From Delphinus delphis (taxonomy: Eukaryota > Chordata > Mammalia > Artiodactyla > Delphinidae), in NCBI RefSeq assembly GCF_949987515.2, contig NC_082698.1, positions 3,257,455 to 3,321,454 on the forward strand: DNA of 64,000 nucleotides, read 5' to 3'. Positions within the stretch are counted from its first letter, which is position 1. The number at the start of each line of letters is the position of its first letter. The position numbers and the translations under genes are program-made. The notes beneath the pieces are model-generated. The model saw only the letters and a program-made list of their open reading frames with translations. It did no database searches and was not told where the DNA came from. Of the stretch, positions 46,451-57,312 are shown one piece after another.

Positions 46451-48889
46451 CTGCTTCTTAGAAGGAGAGCAACTTCTGAAGCCTTGAAATAATTGTGCCA
46501 GAGGCCAGCAGGGAAGCTAAGTACATTGTCATTGACCCTGCTTTCACATTCAATTCATAATGATCTCGGTTTCCCAGCTCGCGGTCTGCTGGAAGCATCA
46601 CGCTGGAAGGAATGCGAGAGGACTTTTAGGAGACGGCACCGTGACAACAGAAGTGACGGCTGACAGCTTGACACGGGGGAGGGAGACAAAACTCAAAGGC
46701 AATCTGGAAACTGTGTACTGGAGAGTCCCAGAATAGATAAGTCCTGCATCATTAGGAAACTTCCAGATTTTTCTAGAGCTTCGCTTTAGAGGCTAAAAAA
46801 ATGGTGATTTAAAAAACGACTTTTCTTTAAAGGCATAAGCTACAGTCACATGGCAAATTAATTTCCCTGTACCCGGCAAAGGAAATAGCGTGATGGGTGC
46901 TTGCCAAGTGCGCCAGAAGGGAACTCTACCTTAGGGTGCTTCGTCCAAGGTGTGCCACAGGCAGTGAAGTGTCACCTGCTAGTCCTCACGCATAGGGTCT
47001 GATAACTTTTCATATTTGTCCTTCCCCAATTTTCATTATTTACTTTCTATGCCCGTTCCTTGCTTAGCATGATACAAAGTCTGTCTATCACCTTTACCTT
47101 GCCAGCAAATTTATTTTTAGTCCTTTTAATTAGAAAATTAAAAAACTTATATTCTATTCATGCCCACGTTACCAAGAGGAGCAGAGAACGTGGAGCATGA
47201 TACGAGTACACAGAATCGCCAAAGGGATAAATCCTTGAGAAGAGTTTTCAAGCTACTAATTTTCTTTGAAAGGTTGGGACAAGTTTTTTTTTTTTTTTTT
47301 TAAGATGTGCTTTAATTAAAGGAGGTTTTAGATATTGACAAATATCTAAATTATTCAGTTTTCACTCACTGCACTCATTTTACAAATTGGAAAGTTTCTA
47401 TTCATTAGAATGTGATTTAAATTTGATAGTAAATTTTCTCAATTTTTCCCTCTGATGTGTTAACACTGGGAGCTAAATTACCTTGAGTAGAAGTTGTTGA
47501 CTTCAGTAATAAAGCAATTCACATCATCTTTGACCCTGCACTTAGAAGGGCAAATAATACTTCCAAAGACTCTTAAACTCACCCTTTCATTCTCAAGGGG
47601 AAGAAAGTGGGTGCTGGGAGTGACTGGGACTTGAGCGCAGACACCGACCTTGACAGGCACCCGAATTCTGACTCCCACGCGGGTGGGGCCTTCCCACTGG
47701 ATGGACTTCCACCTATTCTTTGGCCCCACAGTCTTGGGAAAAGTGTCAACAAATTGTCTCTTTGGTACATATTTCGATTTGCAAAGTGATTTGAAATCTG
47801 AGTTATAAAAAAATCGAAGCGTTATGTAGCTTTTATCTTTTGGCAAATTGCCTGTGTGTGTCTCTTCTGGATACACTCCCTCCTTCTCCTTCCCGGAAGG
47901 CCCCAGTTTCCACAGGGGTCCTGTGGCAGAGGGAGACTAACTTCAAGCCTGGCTTCAGGAGTAGAATAGGACACCTCATCCAAGCAGCCAATACATCCAT
48001 CCTGGGGGCCACAGCCGTTGCTTTCGAGGCAGACAGGTCACCTAAGCAGTCTCATCAGAGTGACTCTCAAAACGCTTACTGGAAATTCTGGGCCACGGGC
48101 AATGTACAGTGTGATGAGAGGCCTGGATCATTTGCAGCCATTTTGCTGCCATGAGGCAAGCCAGACAGGCAGAGAAGATTAACAGAGGGGTATGGCTGGG
48201 AGAAGGGCAAAAAATGGAGCCAGACCCCTGGATGAAGCTTACCCAGGGGCCTGGCCAACTCTGGTCTTTTTAGGCATGTGAGCCTAGAACACTCTCTTCT
48301 TTTAAAGCAGTTGGAACTGAGTTGAGTCCTGACTCAAGTTGGGTCCTGACTGAGATGCACATAAGTTCATTTTCCTTGCAAGTCCTAAAACAGGAGCTCC
48401 CTCTTCCCCTTCCTCCCCCCTCCCCCCTTCAGTTTTTAGTGAGGGTGACTAGGTGGTCTCATCTTTCTCTGTGTTTTCTCCTTGCAGTTTGATCTGGTTG
48501 ATAGAATCCCCCAGAGTTTTGATCTGAGACAATAGGCAGAGCCCAGTGGGCTGCACCCCAGCACCTAGCCACTCACCTGGGCTTCCTGTGGAGGTGGGAC
48601 TTCTTTATTGCAAACAAATATAGCCTTTGTATTACTCTTCTTTATGCCCAGGTTTCTAATGCAATGTATTTTTCTTATTGTTCTGAATAGAATTTTTACT
48701 TTTTTATGTAGCTAAATTTAAAAAAAAGGCAAAACAGCAATGTGTGAACTTATTCAGTTCAACAATGGTAACACAAAATATTAGAACTGATGACATTTTT
48801 AATTATGGAAAATTAAAAAAAATAGAGAAGTACAAAGAATAATTTAAGAAAATATCAAGAAATAACATATTTGCTTCGACTTAAAAATT
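46451..48889. other. Unique stretch
   Basis: No interspersed repeat recognised. T18 at 47284-47301 may be a retroposon tail, but no body is readable beside it. A 10-bp-stem hairpin lies at 47327-47350. A C-rich tract at 48391-48429 could form a G-quadruplex on the minus strand. Confidence 0.35.
47327..47350. repeat. Perfect short hairpin
   Basis: tttagatatt (47327-47336) and aatatctaaa (47341-47350) are exact complements around a 4-base loop. AT-only stem apart from one G/C pair per arm; probably incidental. Confidence 0.6.
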
Positions 48890-49122
48890 TTATACATAAA
48901 ATAAAACATAGAGGTGGTGTTGATCCTTTTGTCACCCACACACAGGCTGGTTCACCTCCTTCCACATACGTAATTACTGTAGTGGATTTTGTACGATCCT
49001 GCGAGGTCATATAAATATTTTACTTGGGAAAATAGACAATTATAAAAAGTATCTGGTATTGTTTTGTGTACATTTAAATATTCATGAACGGTGTCATAGT
49101 TTTATTTGGTAACTTGTCATTT
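48890..49122 (-). mobile_element. Old L1 LINE, part 1 (interrupted by SINE)
   Basis: Antisense old-L1-like sequence that continues after the SINE at 49348. The join is supported by the SINE's target-site duplication. This part alone is weakly diagnostic. Confidence 0.5.
49107..49122 (+). repeat. Target-site duplication, left copy (SINE 49123-49331)
   Basis: tggtaacttgtcattt, matching 49332-49347 with one C/T difference. Confidence 0.85.
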
Positions 49123-49331
49123 TATTTTATTTTTTTTTTGCGGTACGTGGGCCTCGCACTGTTGCAGCCTCTCCCGTTGTGGAGCACAGGCTCCGGACAC
49201 ACAGGCTCAGCGGCCATGACTCACGGGCCCAGCCGCTCCGCGGCATGTGGGATCTTCCCGGACCGGGGCTCGAACCCGTGTCCCCTGCATCGGCAGGCGG
49301 ACTCTCAACCACTGCGCCACCAGGGAAGCCC
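49123..49331 (-). mobile_element. CHR-2-like tRNA-derived SINE (young)
   Basis: In reverse: on the minus strand the tRNA head begins at 49331 with 'gggcttccctggtggcgcag', the B box is 'cgggttcgagccccgg' (complement near 49262-49277), and the body ends in an A-rich tail complementary to T-rich 49123-49139. It keeps more CpGs than the 5220 and 6881 copies, as expected for a recent insertion. This shorter type is abundant in whales and dolphins. It sits inside an old L1 and has a 16-bp target-site duplication with one mismatch. Confidence 0.93.
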
Positions 49332-49347
49332 TGGTAACTTGTTATTT
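49332..49347 (+). repeat. Target-site duplication, right copy (SINE 49123-49331)
   Basis: Matches 49107-49122 with one C/T difference. Confidence 0.85.
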
Positions 49348-50480
49348 AAACTCAGCATCATTTTGAGATGTATCCATGTTGGTACATAAATATACATAGT
49401 TTGTTTTTAAAACCTATGTATTGGAGAACACTTGGGTTTTTCCCAATTGCAACTATTGCAAATAACAATGTGATAAACTTTTGCTCCTGTTTCAAGAGTT
49501 TCTCCAGGCATATAGTTGGATATGAGATTTCTGGGTTGTAGGATACTGCATTCTTGGGTCTCTTAGGTACTGATAACTTTGCTTTCCTAAGAGGCTGTAT
49601 CAATTGTACTTGTACCTGGGGGGTATGTGATACCCGCTTTCTAAATCTCTGCCAATATTTGGTTTCATCAGAATTTTAGATTTTTGCTAATCTGGAGGGT
49701 GTGGCTTCTCATTTTGGTTTTAATTTTATTTCTTGCTATTTATGTGAAGGAACAGTTTTTCTGTTCCTTCTGTTCCTTTCTGATGTTTAATTGGCTTTTT
49801 GATATTTTTTAATTTGTGAAGACCCTGTTTAAGTTTTCTGCACATTTGTCTACTGAATTGTTTGTCTTATTTCTTATTGATTCATGTATCTTCTTTACAT
49901 AGGCTGGCTCCTAATATCTTTGTCTGTTAAATCTGCCAAGCTTTGTCTTCTTGGTTTCTGCATTTACAAAAGCTTTTCTTATCCCCCTAATATACAAATG
50001 CTTGTCTGATTATTTTTATATTTTTAAATAGTTAAATCTTTTAAATGGTAGGAGTTAAACTTGAATTATATGAAGAATGTATCTAAATGTTTTTGTTCAA
50101 ATAGATAGCCAATTTTCCCAATAGCATTTATTAAAGAATGTATTTTGAAATGCCACTTTATAACATTATACAACTATACATATACAAATAGGCATATGAC
50201 ACTGTATATATATCTGAACTCTTGTCCACTGATGTATTTGATTCTCCTGGGACAACATCACTACATTTCAATGCCTGTAGATTTGGAGTATATCCTGACA
50301 TCTGATCAGACAAGTCCTTCATTATGATCATTGTTTTTACATGTTTCTTACCTAGTGTCAATCTTTTAATCCTCCCAATAAAATGAAGGGCCAGGCTTCC
50401 CTCCCATTTTATTGAGGTTTTGGGTAGAACTGCATTTTATATTCCCTTTGTCCTTGATTCATTTCAATATCTTGAAAAAT
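49348..50480 (-). mobile_element. Old L1 LINE, part 2
   Basis: Antisense L1 wording, highly diverged, in ORF2-to-3'UTR order: 'ttgagatgtatccatgttgg', 'ggagaacacttgggttttt', 'ttctgggttgtaggatactg', 'gtgtggcttctcattttggt', 'ccaattttcccaatagcatt' and 'tgtccactgatgtatttgat'. No reading frame survives. It accounts for the AT-rich character of this kilobase. Confidence 0.7.
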
Positions 50481-51325
50481 GGAAGAAAATATAAATGATT
50501 ATGTTTTATAAAGTTTGGGTGATCTTAAAGACATGAAATCTTATGGAAAGCTTAGCTGTCGGGACAGAACACACTTGCTGCGTTTGTGTCCAATGGTGTG
50601 GACCCCTCGCTGAAGAGTGAGCCGTGGAAAGAAGAGGTGGAGGGTTCCACTTTGCGGGGAGGGGGAAGGTCAGGGCTTGTGGCTGACCTGTGTGTTTGCT
50701 TGTTGTACTGTTTGTCTGGAATGACAGAGAAGCAAAGATCAGATCGTGTTTACCGTGACTTTGATTTCTTCAAACCTGAGTGACTGCCTCCAGTGTGGAT
50801 TTAGTGTGTGTTCACACAACTGCGTTGAATTTCACCATTTGGGAAGTCACTGGTGTCTCTGCACTGGGGTCCAGCTCCCATGAGTGGTACAGGCCACTCT
50901 CCTGGCTCTTTGTCACCTCTGGTAAAGCTTCTTGCGCGGATTTCTCTCTGGTGGTGAGTTCACTGGAACACATTCGCCTTGGGGACAAACCCGTCCCAAA
51001 GCTGCTTCAAGATGGCTTACATTGAATTCTGGCCTGTCTGGGAAACCTGCCTCCTCAGGCGTCTGCAAAGAACAAGTAGCTCCCCCTCTGCTTCTCCCCG
51101 TGGCTCTCCTTGAACATTTCTCAGCTGACAAAGCTGACTTTCTAGGAAATTACTGGGCTTAGATTGAACGTTGGGGCGAGATGGAATAAGATGATTAACT
51201 CACGTCTGAGGAAACCAACACGCCCACGTCCTGAGTCGTCAGTAACAACCCCGGGCCTTTTCCTCCCGTGCTTAGCAGACCCTGTTGTGACTCTGACACA
51301 GTCTCGGGATTCTCCCACACAGGAA
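50481..51325. other. Unique spacer
   Basis: No repeat recognised; frames on both strands are short. Confidence 0.35.
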
Positions 51326-51438
51326 AATGTATATATATATTTACATATGTATTTGTATAAATATACACACACATGCATACACACACATGTATAAATATGT
51401 GTGTATATACACATAAACATATATACATACACATAAAC
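51326..51438. repeat. Alternating TA/CA dinucleotide repeat
   Basis: Imperfect (TA)n, (CA)n and (TG)n blocks, including 'tatatatata', 'acacacacatgcatacacac' and 'atgtgtgtatatacacat'. It is self-complementary enough to form cruciforms and likely to vary in length. Confidence 0.85.
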
Positions 51439-53839
51439 ACTGTGAACTTAGTTTCAAGGGTCTTGAGAATCAGAAAAAAGTCTCAGGCTCAGACACCTGG
51501 CATGGAGGAAACTTGATGAGAAGGTGCTTTGCTTTCTAGAGCTCAAAGCAGCTGCATTCCCAGTAACAGTTATTAATAGCAAAGCATTTGTGAGGGTTCC
51601 ATGGAGCCGAGCCCTCTGGTCAGAATGTTATGTGCATCATCTCCCATGGGACTCCCGTGCAGAGCACGCCAATGTCATCCCCAGGTACAAATCTGAAACA
51701 GACCCTCCAGGATGGAGGTCAGCTGTAGGAAGTGACTGGGTCTGTCTGGCACCTGGTGCTGCCCGCCCCCCCAATGCCATCTGCCTCTCCTTCCAGAGCG
51801 GAGGGCGGGGGCCCCGGCCGTGACCTGTCACCTGCTGCTGAGTCACTGCTGCCACAGCTGCAGCTGCATGGGGTCTTCCAGGCCTTCCCAGCCTCCCCTC
51901 CTCTCTGGACAGTGACTGAATATACCCCTAGTGGGGGCAGCCTGAGGAGGCCCTGGACAGGTCATGGCTGGACTCTCCTGTTTTGCAGGTGCCACCAAGC
52001 TGTGTGGAGCCACCTGCTGGGCTGGCCCGACATGTGACTAGGACTCTGGGCGGAAACTAACAAGCATGTTCGGGGAATAACCTGATGTTTTGACCTCTAA
52101 CTTTGCTAGCACACTGGATTGCTTTTTTTTCAGTGTTGCCCTCTATTTAAATGGAGCTGTTCTTTGGGAACTCACTGTTGCAGATTTTTTGTTACTGTCG
52201 GGTGGCCTGGCCATGCTTATTTTCAAACTGGCCTTTTTTCCCTTCACTGCAGTTTTCAGGCCGTGGGCTGGGACCCGCTGCAGAAAGGCCTGTGTGGGTC
52301 CTTAGCCTCTGTGACTACAGCCGAGCACAGCGGGGCAGAGACGCTGTGGCCGTCTCCTCCTTGCCCCCAGTTCCCGCAGAGGACAAGCTATGGCCAAGAC
52401 GCTGGGGAAATGGCACATGGAACTTACAAGGTAACCTAATATTTAGTCAATGCCTTTGAAAACAGCTGAGGATTGACTGGAAGATGGACACAGATAAATG
52501 GCAACAGTCACCCTTAAACAGAACCCCTGTTCCTGATTCCTTCGTCCCACGCCTCTGCCCACCTTCCTGTTCCCCTCCCAGGATTTGTGCAGAGCTCCCC
52601 TCCCCCCCACCCCCCCACCAGTTCAGCGCCCTGCTGATGATTTTCCTTATTCTTGGCTCTCCGATTTCCTCTCCCCTTGCTGAGGCTGTGCTTCCAGAGC
52701 CTTCCCACCAAAGCCTTCTCTGGAGGAATCGACCCTCCTGCCGACACCCTCCCCGTGGCCCGAAGACACGGTTTCCTAATAGAGCGCTTCATGGCGGCAA
52801 AGTGGTTGTCGATAAACCCTCCAGGTCGAGCAGAGTCAAAGGAAATCGGTGCTAGTCATTGAGCACTGAATGACTTGTTTCAAGCTCAAGTGGCAGCCCG
52901 GCTCTCAGGAAAGACTGTTATTACTGTTATTAAGTCTCCCTCTACTTCCTGTTGGACACCTTATTATCAATTTGCGTGAACGTCAGCTCGCAGGTCCAAC
53001 TTCGCTACTACGCTGTTGACTCCAATTTTATAAATGTGTAAGAAGTGAGTAAATTAAGCGGTGTGAACCCTGCCAGGGCTCTGACCTTGCCGGCCCTGCG
53101 TGCAGGCCCAGGACTGCTGTACAGCATAATGATTACATTATAATCTTGTGATATTATTCAAAATGACTTCAGATAAATGAATGATAAACTAGGGGTTATG
53201 CCGCCTTTATTACAGAGCTGATAGGTAGCTAATCAGCGTCCAAGTATATGTCATTACAGAAATTATGAGCCGGGGTTTGATGTGAATTCCCAGCGAGGCT
53301 GGTTTGGAGCGTCGTCTGATGTAAGGCCACAGGCTGAGCTCTGAATTCTGAAAACAACCAGCTTCTCGGCTCTCATAATTTCTGTAAATTACTAATAGAT
53401 ATCTTTAAAGGCCCGGGGAATATGCTTTCATCCACTCACAGACTTTCTTCGTGGTAAATGATCAACGCTTTTCTCTTTCAAAGACTTTTTTTCCTCACCC
53501 TCTGTATTCTATATCCATTGAGCAAAGAAGGTTTTCTTATTCCTTGAGGTGGTGTGGGAAGAATAGTAAAGACTGGGAAATGCCTGGTCAATTACAGATC
53601 GGAGGAGAGGCATTAAAATGTCAAGTTCAGAATTCTCCAAGGCAAGTCTAAAGCCAGGAATCACGTCTTGGAGGGAGGGGCAGGGCTCCCTGATTGGGCT
53701 TTCTGAGCGGGCACAGGTGGGTAGGAACGGGCTGCTTGTCAATAGCTGCTGGATGAATGGCAGAATGACTTCGACGACGCTTCCTAGGACAGCCTGAGAG
53801 CTTTGCAGCGAACTGGGCTTGAAACCGCTCGTCCACTAC
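51439..53839. other. Unique stretch with an unusual inverted repeat
   Basis: No interspersed repeat recognised. 52880-53420 is AT-rich with many TAAT/ATTA cores and holds the 16-bp inverted repeat (53254-53387). 51750-52840 is GC-richer; the overlapping frames of about 100-123 codons at 52090-52855 show no family signature. Confidence 0.4.
53254..53387. repeat. 16-bp perfect inverted repeat, arms 102 bp apart
   Basis: ttacagaaattatgag (53254-53269) is exactly complementary to ctcataatttctgtaa (53372-53387), and a GCC/GGC continuation pairs beyond a two-base bulge. The 102-bp interval is unique sequence. No flanking duplication or transposon terminus was found, so this is not an obvious MITE. 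Confidence 0.85.
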
Positions 53840-53985
53840 CTAGCTCATCTCCTGGGAAAAGGTACTCAAATTCTTTGACTCTCCATTTCTTGATCTGTAA
53901 AATGGGGAAAGAGAATACCCACTTATATTGATTGTGGGGATTTCATGAGAAACTAGACAGTTTGCCAATAACTTCTACCACGTAA
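53840..53985 (+). mobile_element. MIR SINE fragment
   Basis: Direct orientation: 'gtactcaaattctttgactc', 'catttcttgatctgtaaaat', 'ggggaaagagaatacc' in MIR order. Confidence 0.75.
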
Positions 53986-54344
53986 GTACCTGTTCCGCAA
54001 CCAGCCAACGAGAGCTACTTCTGTCGTCAGTGTCCTTGATGCCGTCGATGGCAAGATATGTGATGGTTTTGGCCTTGAAATGTGTATCTAAGAGGCCATG
54101 ATGATAACTGGGCCCCGGCAAACTGTACCTCTTGTTCAAAGTTCCCGCTGTTATAGGTGTTTTTAGTATGGAACTCGTCACATTTCAGGAATAATTGTGG
54201 CTTTCTTTGGTGCGTCGGGTGGTGTCTTCTATGGTAACACTGTCTGGGAGGTGGTGTTCCCCGGCAGATGCCGGGTGGTCTCTGCATCAGAAGATTGTCC
54301 TCTCAGCTGCACTGGGAGGGACTCAGGGTGAGGAGCCTGGCATC

Positions 54345-54475
54345 CTGCCCTGGCCCTGGCGATGCCACCAAGTGGCCCTGTGACCCTGAGCAAGTCTCTG
54401 GACTGTTCTGAGCCTCTGAAAAGCAGTGCGTGTGGGGCGATAGGTAATCCTGTGGAGTCTCTTTCAGCTCCATGA
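54345..54475 (+). mobile_element. MIR SINE fragment
   Basis: Direct orientation: 'tggccctgtgaccctgagca', 'agtctctggactgttctgag', 'cctctgaaaag', then a diverged 3' part with 'gataggtaatcctgtgg'. Confidence 0.7.
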
Positions 54476-54966
54476 GTTCTCACACAGCGAAACCTACATT
54501 TTTACGCCGACGGCCTCGTCAACACTACACGTGTGGCTTGTAGAGCCATACATTTCCTACCAAAGGATCCAAAAAGGACCGGAAGACCAGAGGCTCCCGG
54601 ATCGACACAAGAAATGAAGACGGCCAGGAACACAAACTGCTCAGTCACGGGGCAGAGCCCCCTGAGAAGACAAATAAAATGGAGACTGTAAGAGACTCGA
54701 CCACATTAAGTTCAAGGGAGGAAAGAAAAAGAACGAAGGCCATTTGTCACATGCAAAGATGGCAGTGACATGAGGAAGGAGACCAGAAGGCCCGAGTTCG
54801 GTTCGGGACGTGCAGGGCTCTCCCCGTCCGGCCGAGGAGATCCCTCTGCCACTGTGGCAGCAGCGCCTGAAGAGCAGGCAGCCCGACGGCTGCCGCATCG
54901 AGGTGGGGTAGAGGGGGCCTCACGGATCTAGACTAGTCTAGTGACAGTTTAGCTGTTGTTGTTGTT
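54476..54966. other. Unique spacer
   Basis: No repeat or gene recognised. A short palindromic run ctagactagtctag lies near 54930. Confidence 0.35.
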
Positions 54967-54982
54967 TCTTTTTCATTTTCTT
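54967..54982 (+). repeat. Target-site duplication, left copy (L1 54983-55218)
   Basis: tctttttcattttctt, identical over 16 bases to 55219-55234. Confidence 0.85.
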
Positions 54983-55218
54983 TTCTTTTTTGAATTTTAT
55001 TTTATTTATTTTTTATACAGCAGGTTCTCCTGAGTTATCTGTTTTATACATGTTAGTGTATATATGTCAATCCCAATCTCCCAATTCATCCCACCCCCAC
55101 CCTCTGCTTTCCCCCCTTGGTATCCATACACTTGTTCTCTACATCTGTGTCTATTTCTGCCTTGCAAACCGGTTCATCTGTACCATTTTTCTAGATTCCA
55201 CGTATATGCATTAATATA
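54983..55218 (-). mobile_element. 5'-truncated L1 LINE 3' end
   Basis: Antisense L1 3' UTR of a recent cetartiodactyl type: 'atacagcaggttctcctgag', 'gtcaatcccaatctcccaat', 'ttggtatccatacacttgtt', 'tctacatctgtgtctatttc', 'aaaccggttcatctgtacca'. Only about 236 bp were copied. A perfect 16-bp target-site duplication flanks it. Confidence 0.9.
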
Positions 55219-55234
55219 TCTTTTTCATTTTCTT
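55219..55234 (+). repeat. Target-site duplication, right copy (L1 54983-55218)
   Basis: Exact 16-base copy of 54967-54982. Confidence 0.85.
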
Positions 55235-55515
55235 GGGAAAAAACTTAAGACAATGCACTGATACAGTCTGAGTGTGCCAGTTTCCTTCTCTGGCTTGGAG
55301 GGCACCAGCCAAGAGCATTAATTAAGGACCAGGAGCCAGGAAGCAGCTGGGTCCAGCTGAAAGGCAGACGCTGCTGGTCACCCCTGGTGATGGGAGGTAT
55401 ACCATCCAGCCAGCCTGTGATTCTACCAGTACCGATGAATACTGATATTCCCCATGAACAGTCTAAAATATATTAGATTGGTATTCCAGACGAACACTCC
55501 AAAATATCTAAATTT

Positions 55516-56028
55516 AATGCACCCCGATGTTCACAGCAGCATTATTTAAAATTGCCAAGATATGGAAGCAACCTAAGTGTCCATCAACAGATGAACGGTT
55601 AAAGAAGATGTGGTACATATATATGTATATACAATGGAATACTACTCAGCCATAAAAAAGAATGAAATTTTGCCATTTGCAGCAACATGGATGGACTTGG
55701 AGGGGATTATGCTACGTGAAATAAGTTAGACGGAGAAAGACAAATACCGTGTGATGTCACTTATATGTGGAATCTAAAAAAATATGACAAACTAGTGAAT
55801 ATAACAAAAAAGAAGCAGATGCACAGATATAGAGGACAAAGTAGCAGTTACTAGTGTGTGTGTTTGGGGAAGGACAATACAGAGGTTGGGGGGTGGGAGG
55901 TACAAACTATTGAGTATAAGATAGGCTCAAGGATGTACTGTGCAACATGGGGAATGGAGCCAATATTTTGTAATAACTGTAAATGAGAAAAACCTTTAAA
56001 AGTTGTATAAGAAATAAAAATAAAATAT
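55516..56028 (+). mobile_element. L1 LINE 3' end
   Basis: Direct orientation: the end of ORF2 ('aatgcaccccgatgttcaca', 'gtgtccatcaacagatgaac', 'caatggaatactactcagcc', 'aacatggatggacttggagg') and the start of the 3' UTR ('cttatatgtggaatctaaaa'), then a G-rich stretch (55887-55902) and an A-rich tail ending near 56028. The frame is broken. No clear target-site duplication was found. Confidence 0.9.
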
Positions 56029-56908
56029 AACTTAAGTTTAATTCGTTTACCAAATATATTTTGTGAATAGCTTGTTAAAACACTCAAATACATTTTTTAG
56101 AACTCTAGAGATGCATTAATATCCAAGAAGTAAGATTATAAAAACAATAAAGAATAGCTCTTGAGAAAGATGATGATTTTAAATGAAGCCAGAGGAGAAA
56201 ATTAGATCCTAGAATAATCAACATCATCCTGGGAGTTTCACTAGGTTTAACCATTACTGAAGCATTAGGCAGTCTCAAATATTAAAATGTTAAAACACCA
56301 CGGTTTCTTACGTCTGGGTCTTAGGTGACGTAATTGTTCTTATTTGTTTGATTATGCCATTTAAATGCACCAAACAAGAAGCTGACTCACACTCAGGTAA
56401 GAATTAGTGTGAAAAATCAGTATTTGCTTTTTATAAATATTGTGTATCCTTCTAATATGATTTATACAGATTCAGTGTGCTGGGCCACATGGTGTGGTCC
56501 TTGGGATGGGAATTACGTTGCCTAGTTACACTGTGGGGTCCAGTTCCAGCTCTTGCCTTGGCGGCGGCATCTACACTTAAGAGGGACTTTCCTGAATCGT
56601 TCCCTGATGCAGGGAACAGTTGGTTTGTGTTTATTTGTGGGCTGGGGCTAAGCACAGATAATTGTATTCCCCAAAGATATTTTTCTCAAATTTTGATAAA
56701 CTCAAAATAGAAATTAAACAGGAATTCTGTAGCTGATGGCATTTATAGTAGTTTTTGCTAACACAAATGTTATGGTATTTTAAAAATGAAGAAAATTGGC
56801 CTTTCTCCCAGAAAGGAGAAAAAGGATCTGCTGGGAGAAATCAGCAGATCTGTTGTAGCACACGTATAAAATAACAACCACCATGACAATCCCCCCCCTC
56901 CTCTCAGC
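56029..56908. other. Unique spacer
   Basis: AT-rich with no repeat recognised. A small hairpin (gatctgctg/cagcagatc, 56825-56833 and 56842-56850) is present. Confidence 0.35.
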
Positions 56909-56922
56909 CACACACACACACA

Positions 56923-56955
<33 letters not shown>
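56909..56955 (+). repeat. (CA)n microsatellite
   Basis: About 47 bp of CA dinucleotides with one TA interruption (near 56929), preceded by a C8 run at 56891-56898. Likely polymorphic and able to form Z-DNA. Confidence 0.95.
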
Positions 56956-57144
56956 GGGCTTGTCTGTGGAATGCTCAGCAGAGTGAAGTAGGTACTCTCC
57001 CCTCCATAAAATCCCTAAAGTTGAATCTTACAGAATTTCCGAAGTCAGCCAAAGCTGAGTCTGGAATTTGCAAGTGCAAAGTGGAAATATCTTCACTGAC
57101 GAAGACCTACACCTGCTGGTTTCTTTTCTTAATGCGGCAGGAAG

Positions 57145-57312
57145 CGCGCATGTGTGTGTGTGTGTGCGCATGCATGTGTGTGTGCTCGTGCATGTGTGTG
57201 CGTGCATGTGTGTGCGCGTGCATGTGTGCGCGCGTGCATGTGTGTGCGCGTGCATGTGTGTGTGCTCGTGCATGTGTGTGTGCGTGCATGTGCACACAGG
57301 TGCACGCATGTA
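57145..57312 (+). repeat. (TG)n / GCATGTGTGTGCGCGT minisatellite
   Basis: About 168 bp of alternating purine-pyrimidine, starting as (TG)n and passing into about eight imperfect copies of a 14-20 bp unit of the type gcatgtgtgtgcgcgt. Alternating TG/CG is the classic Z-DNA sequence. Long open frames through it on both strands are artefacts of the repeat. Confidence 0.9.

Noticed and set aside
54967..56028. Single 5'-inverted (twin-primed) L1 insertion
   Set aside because: The perfect target-site duplication encloses only 54983-55218, and the two copies have different 3' UTR wording.
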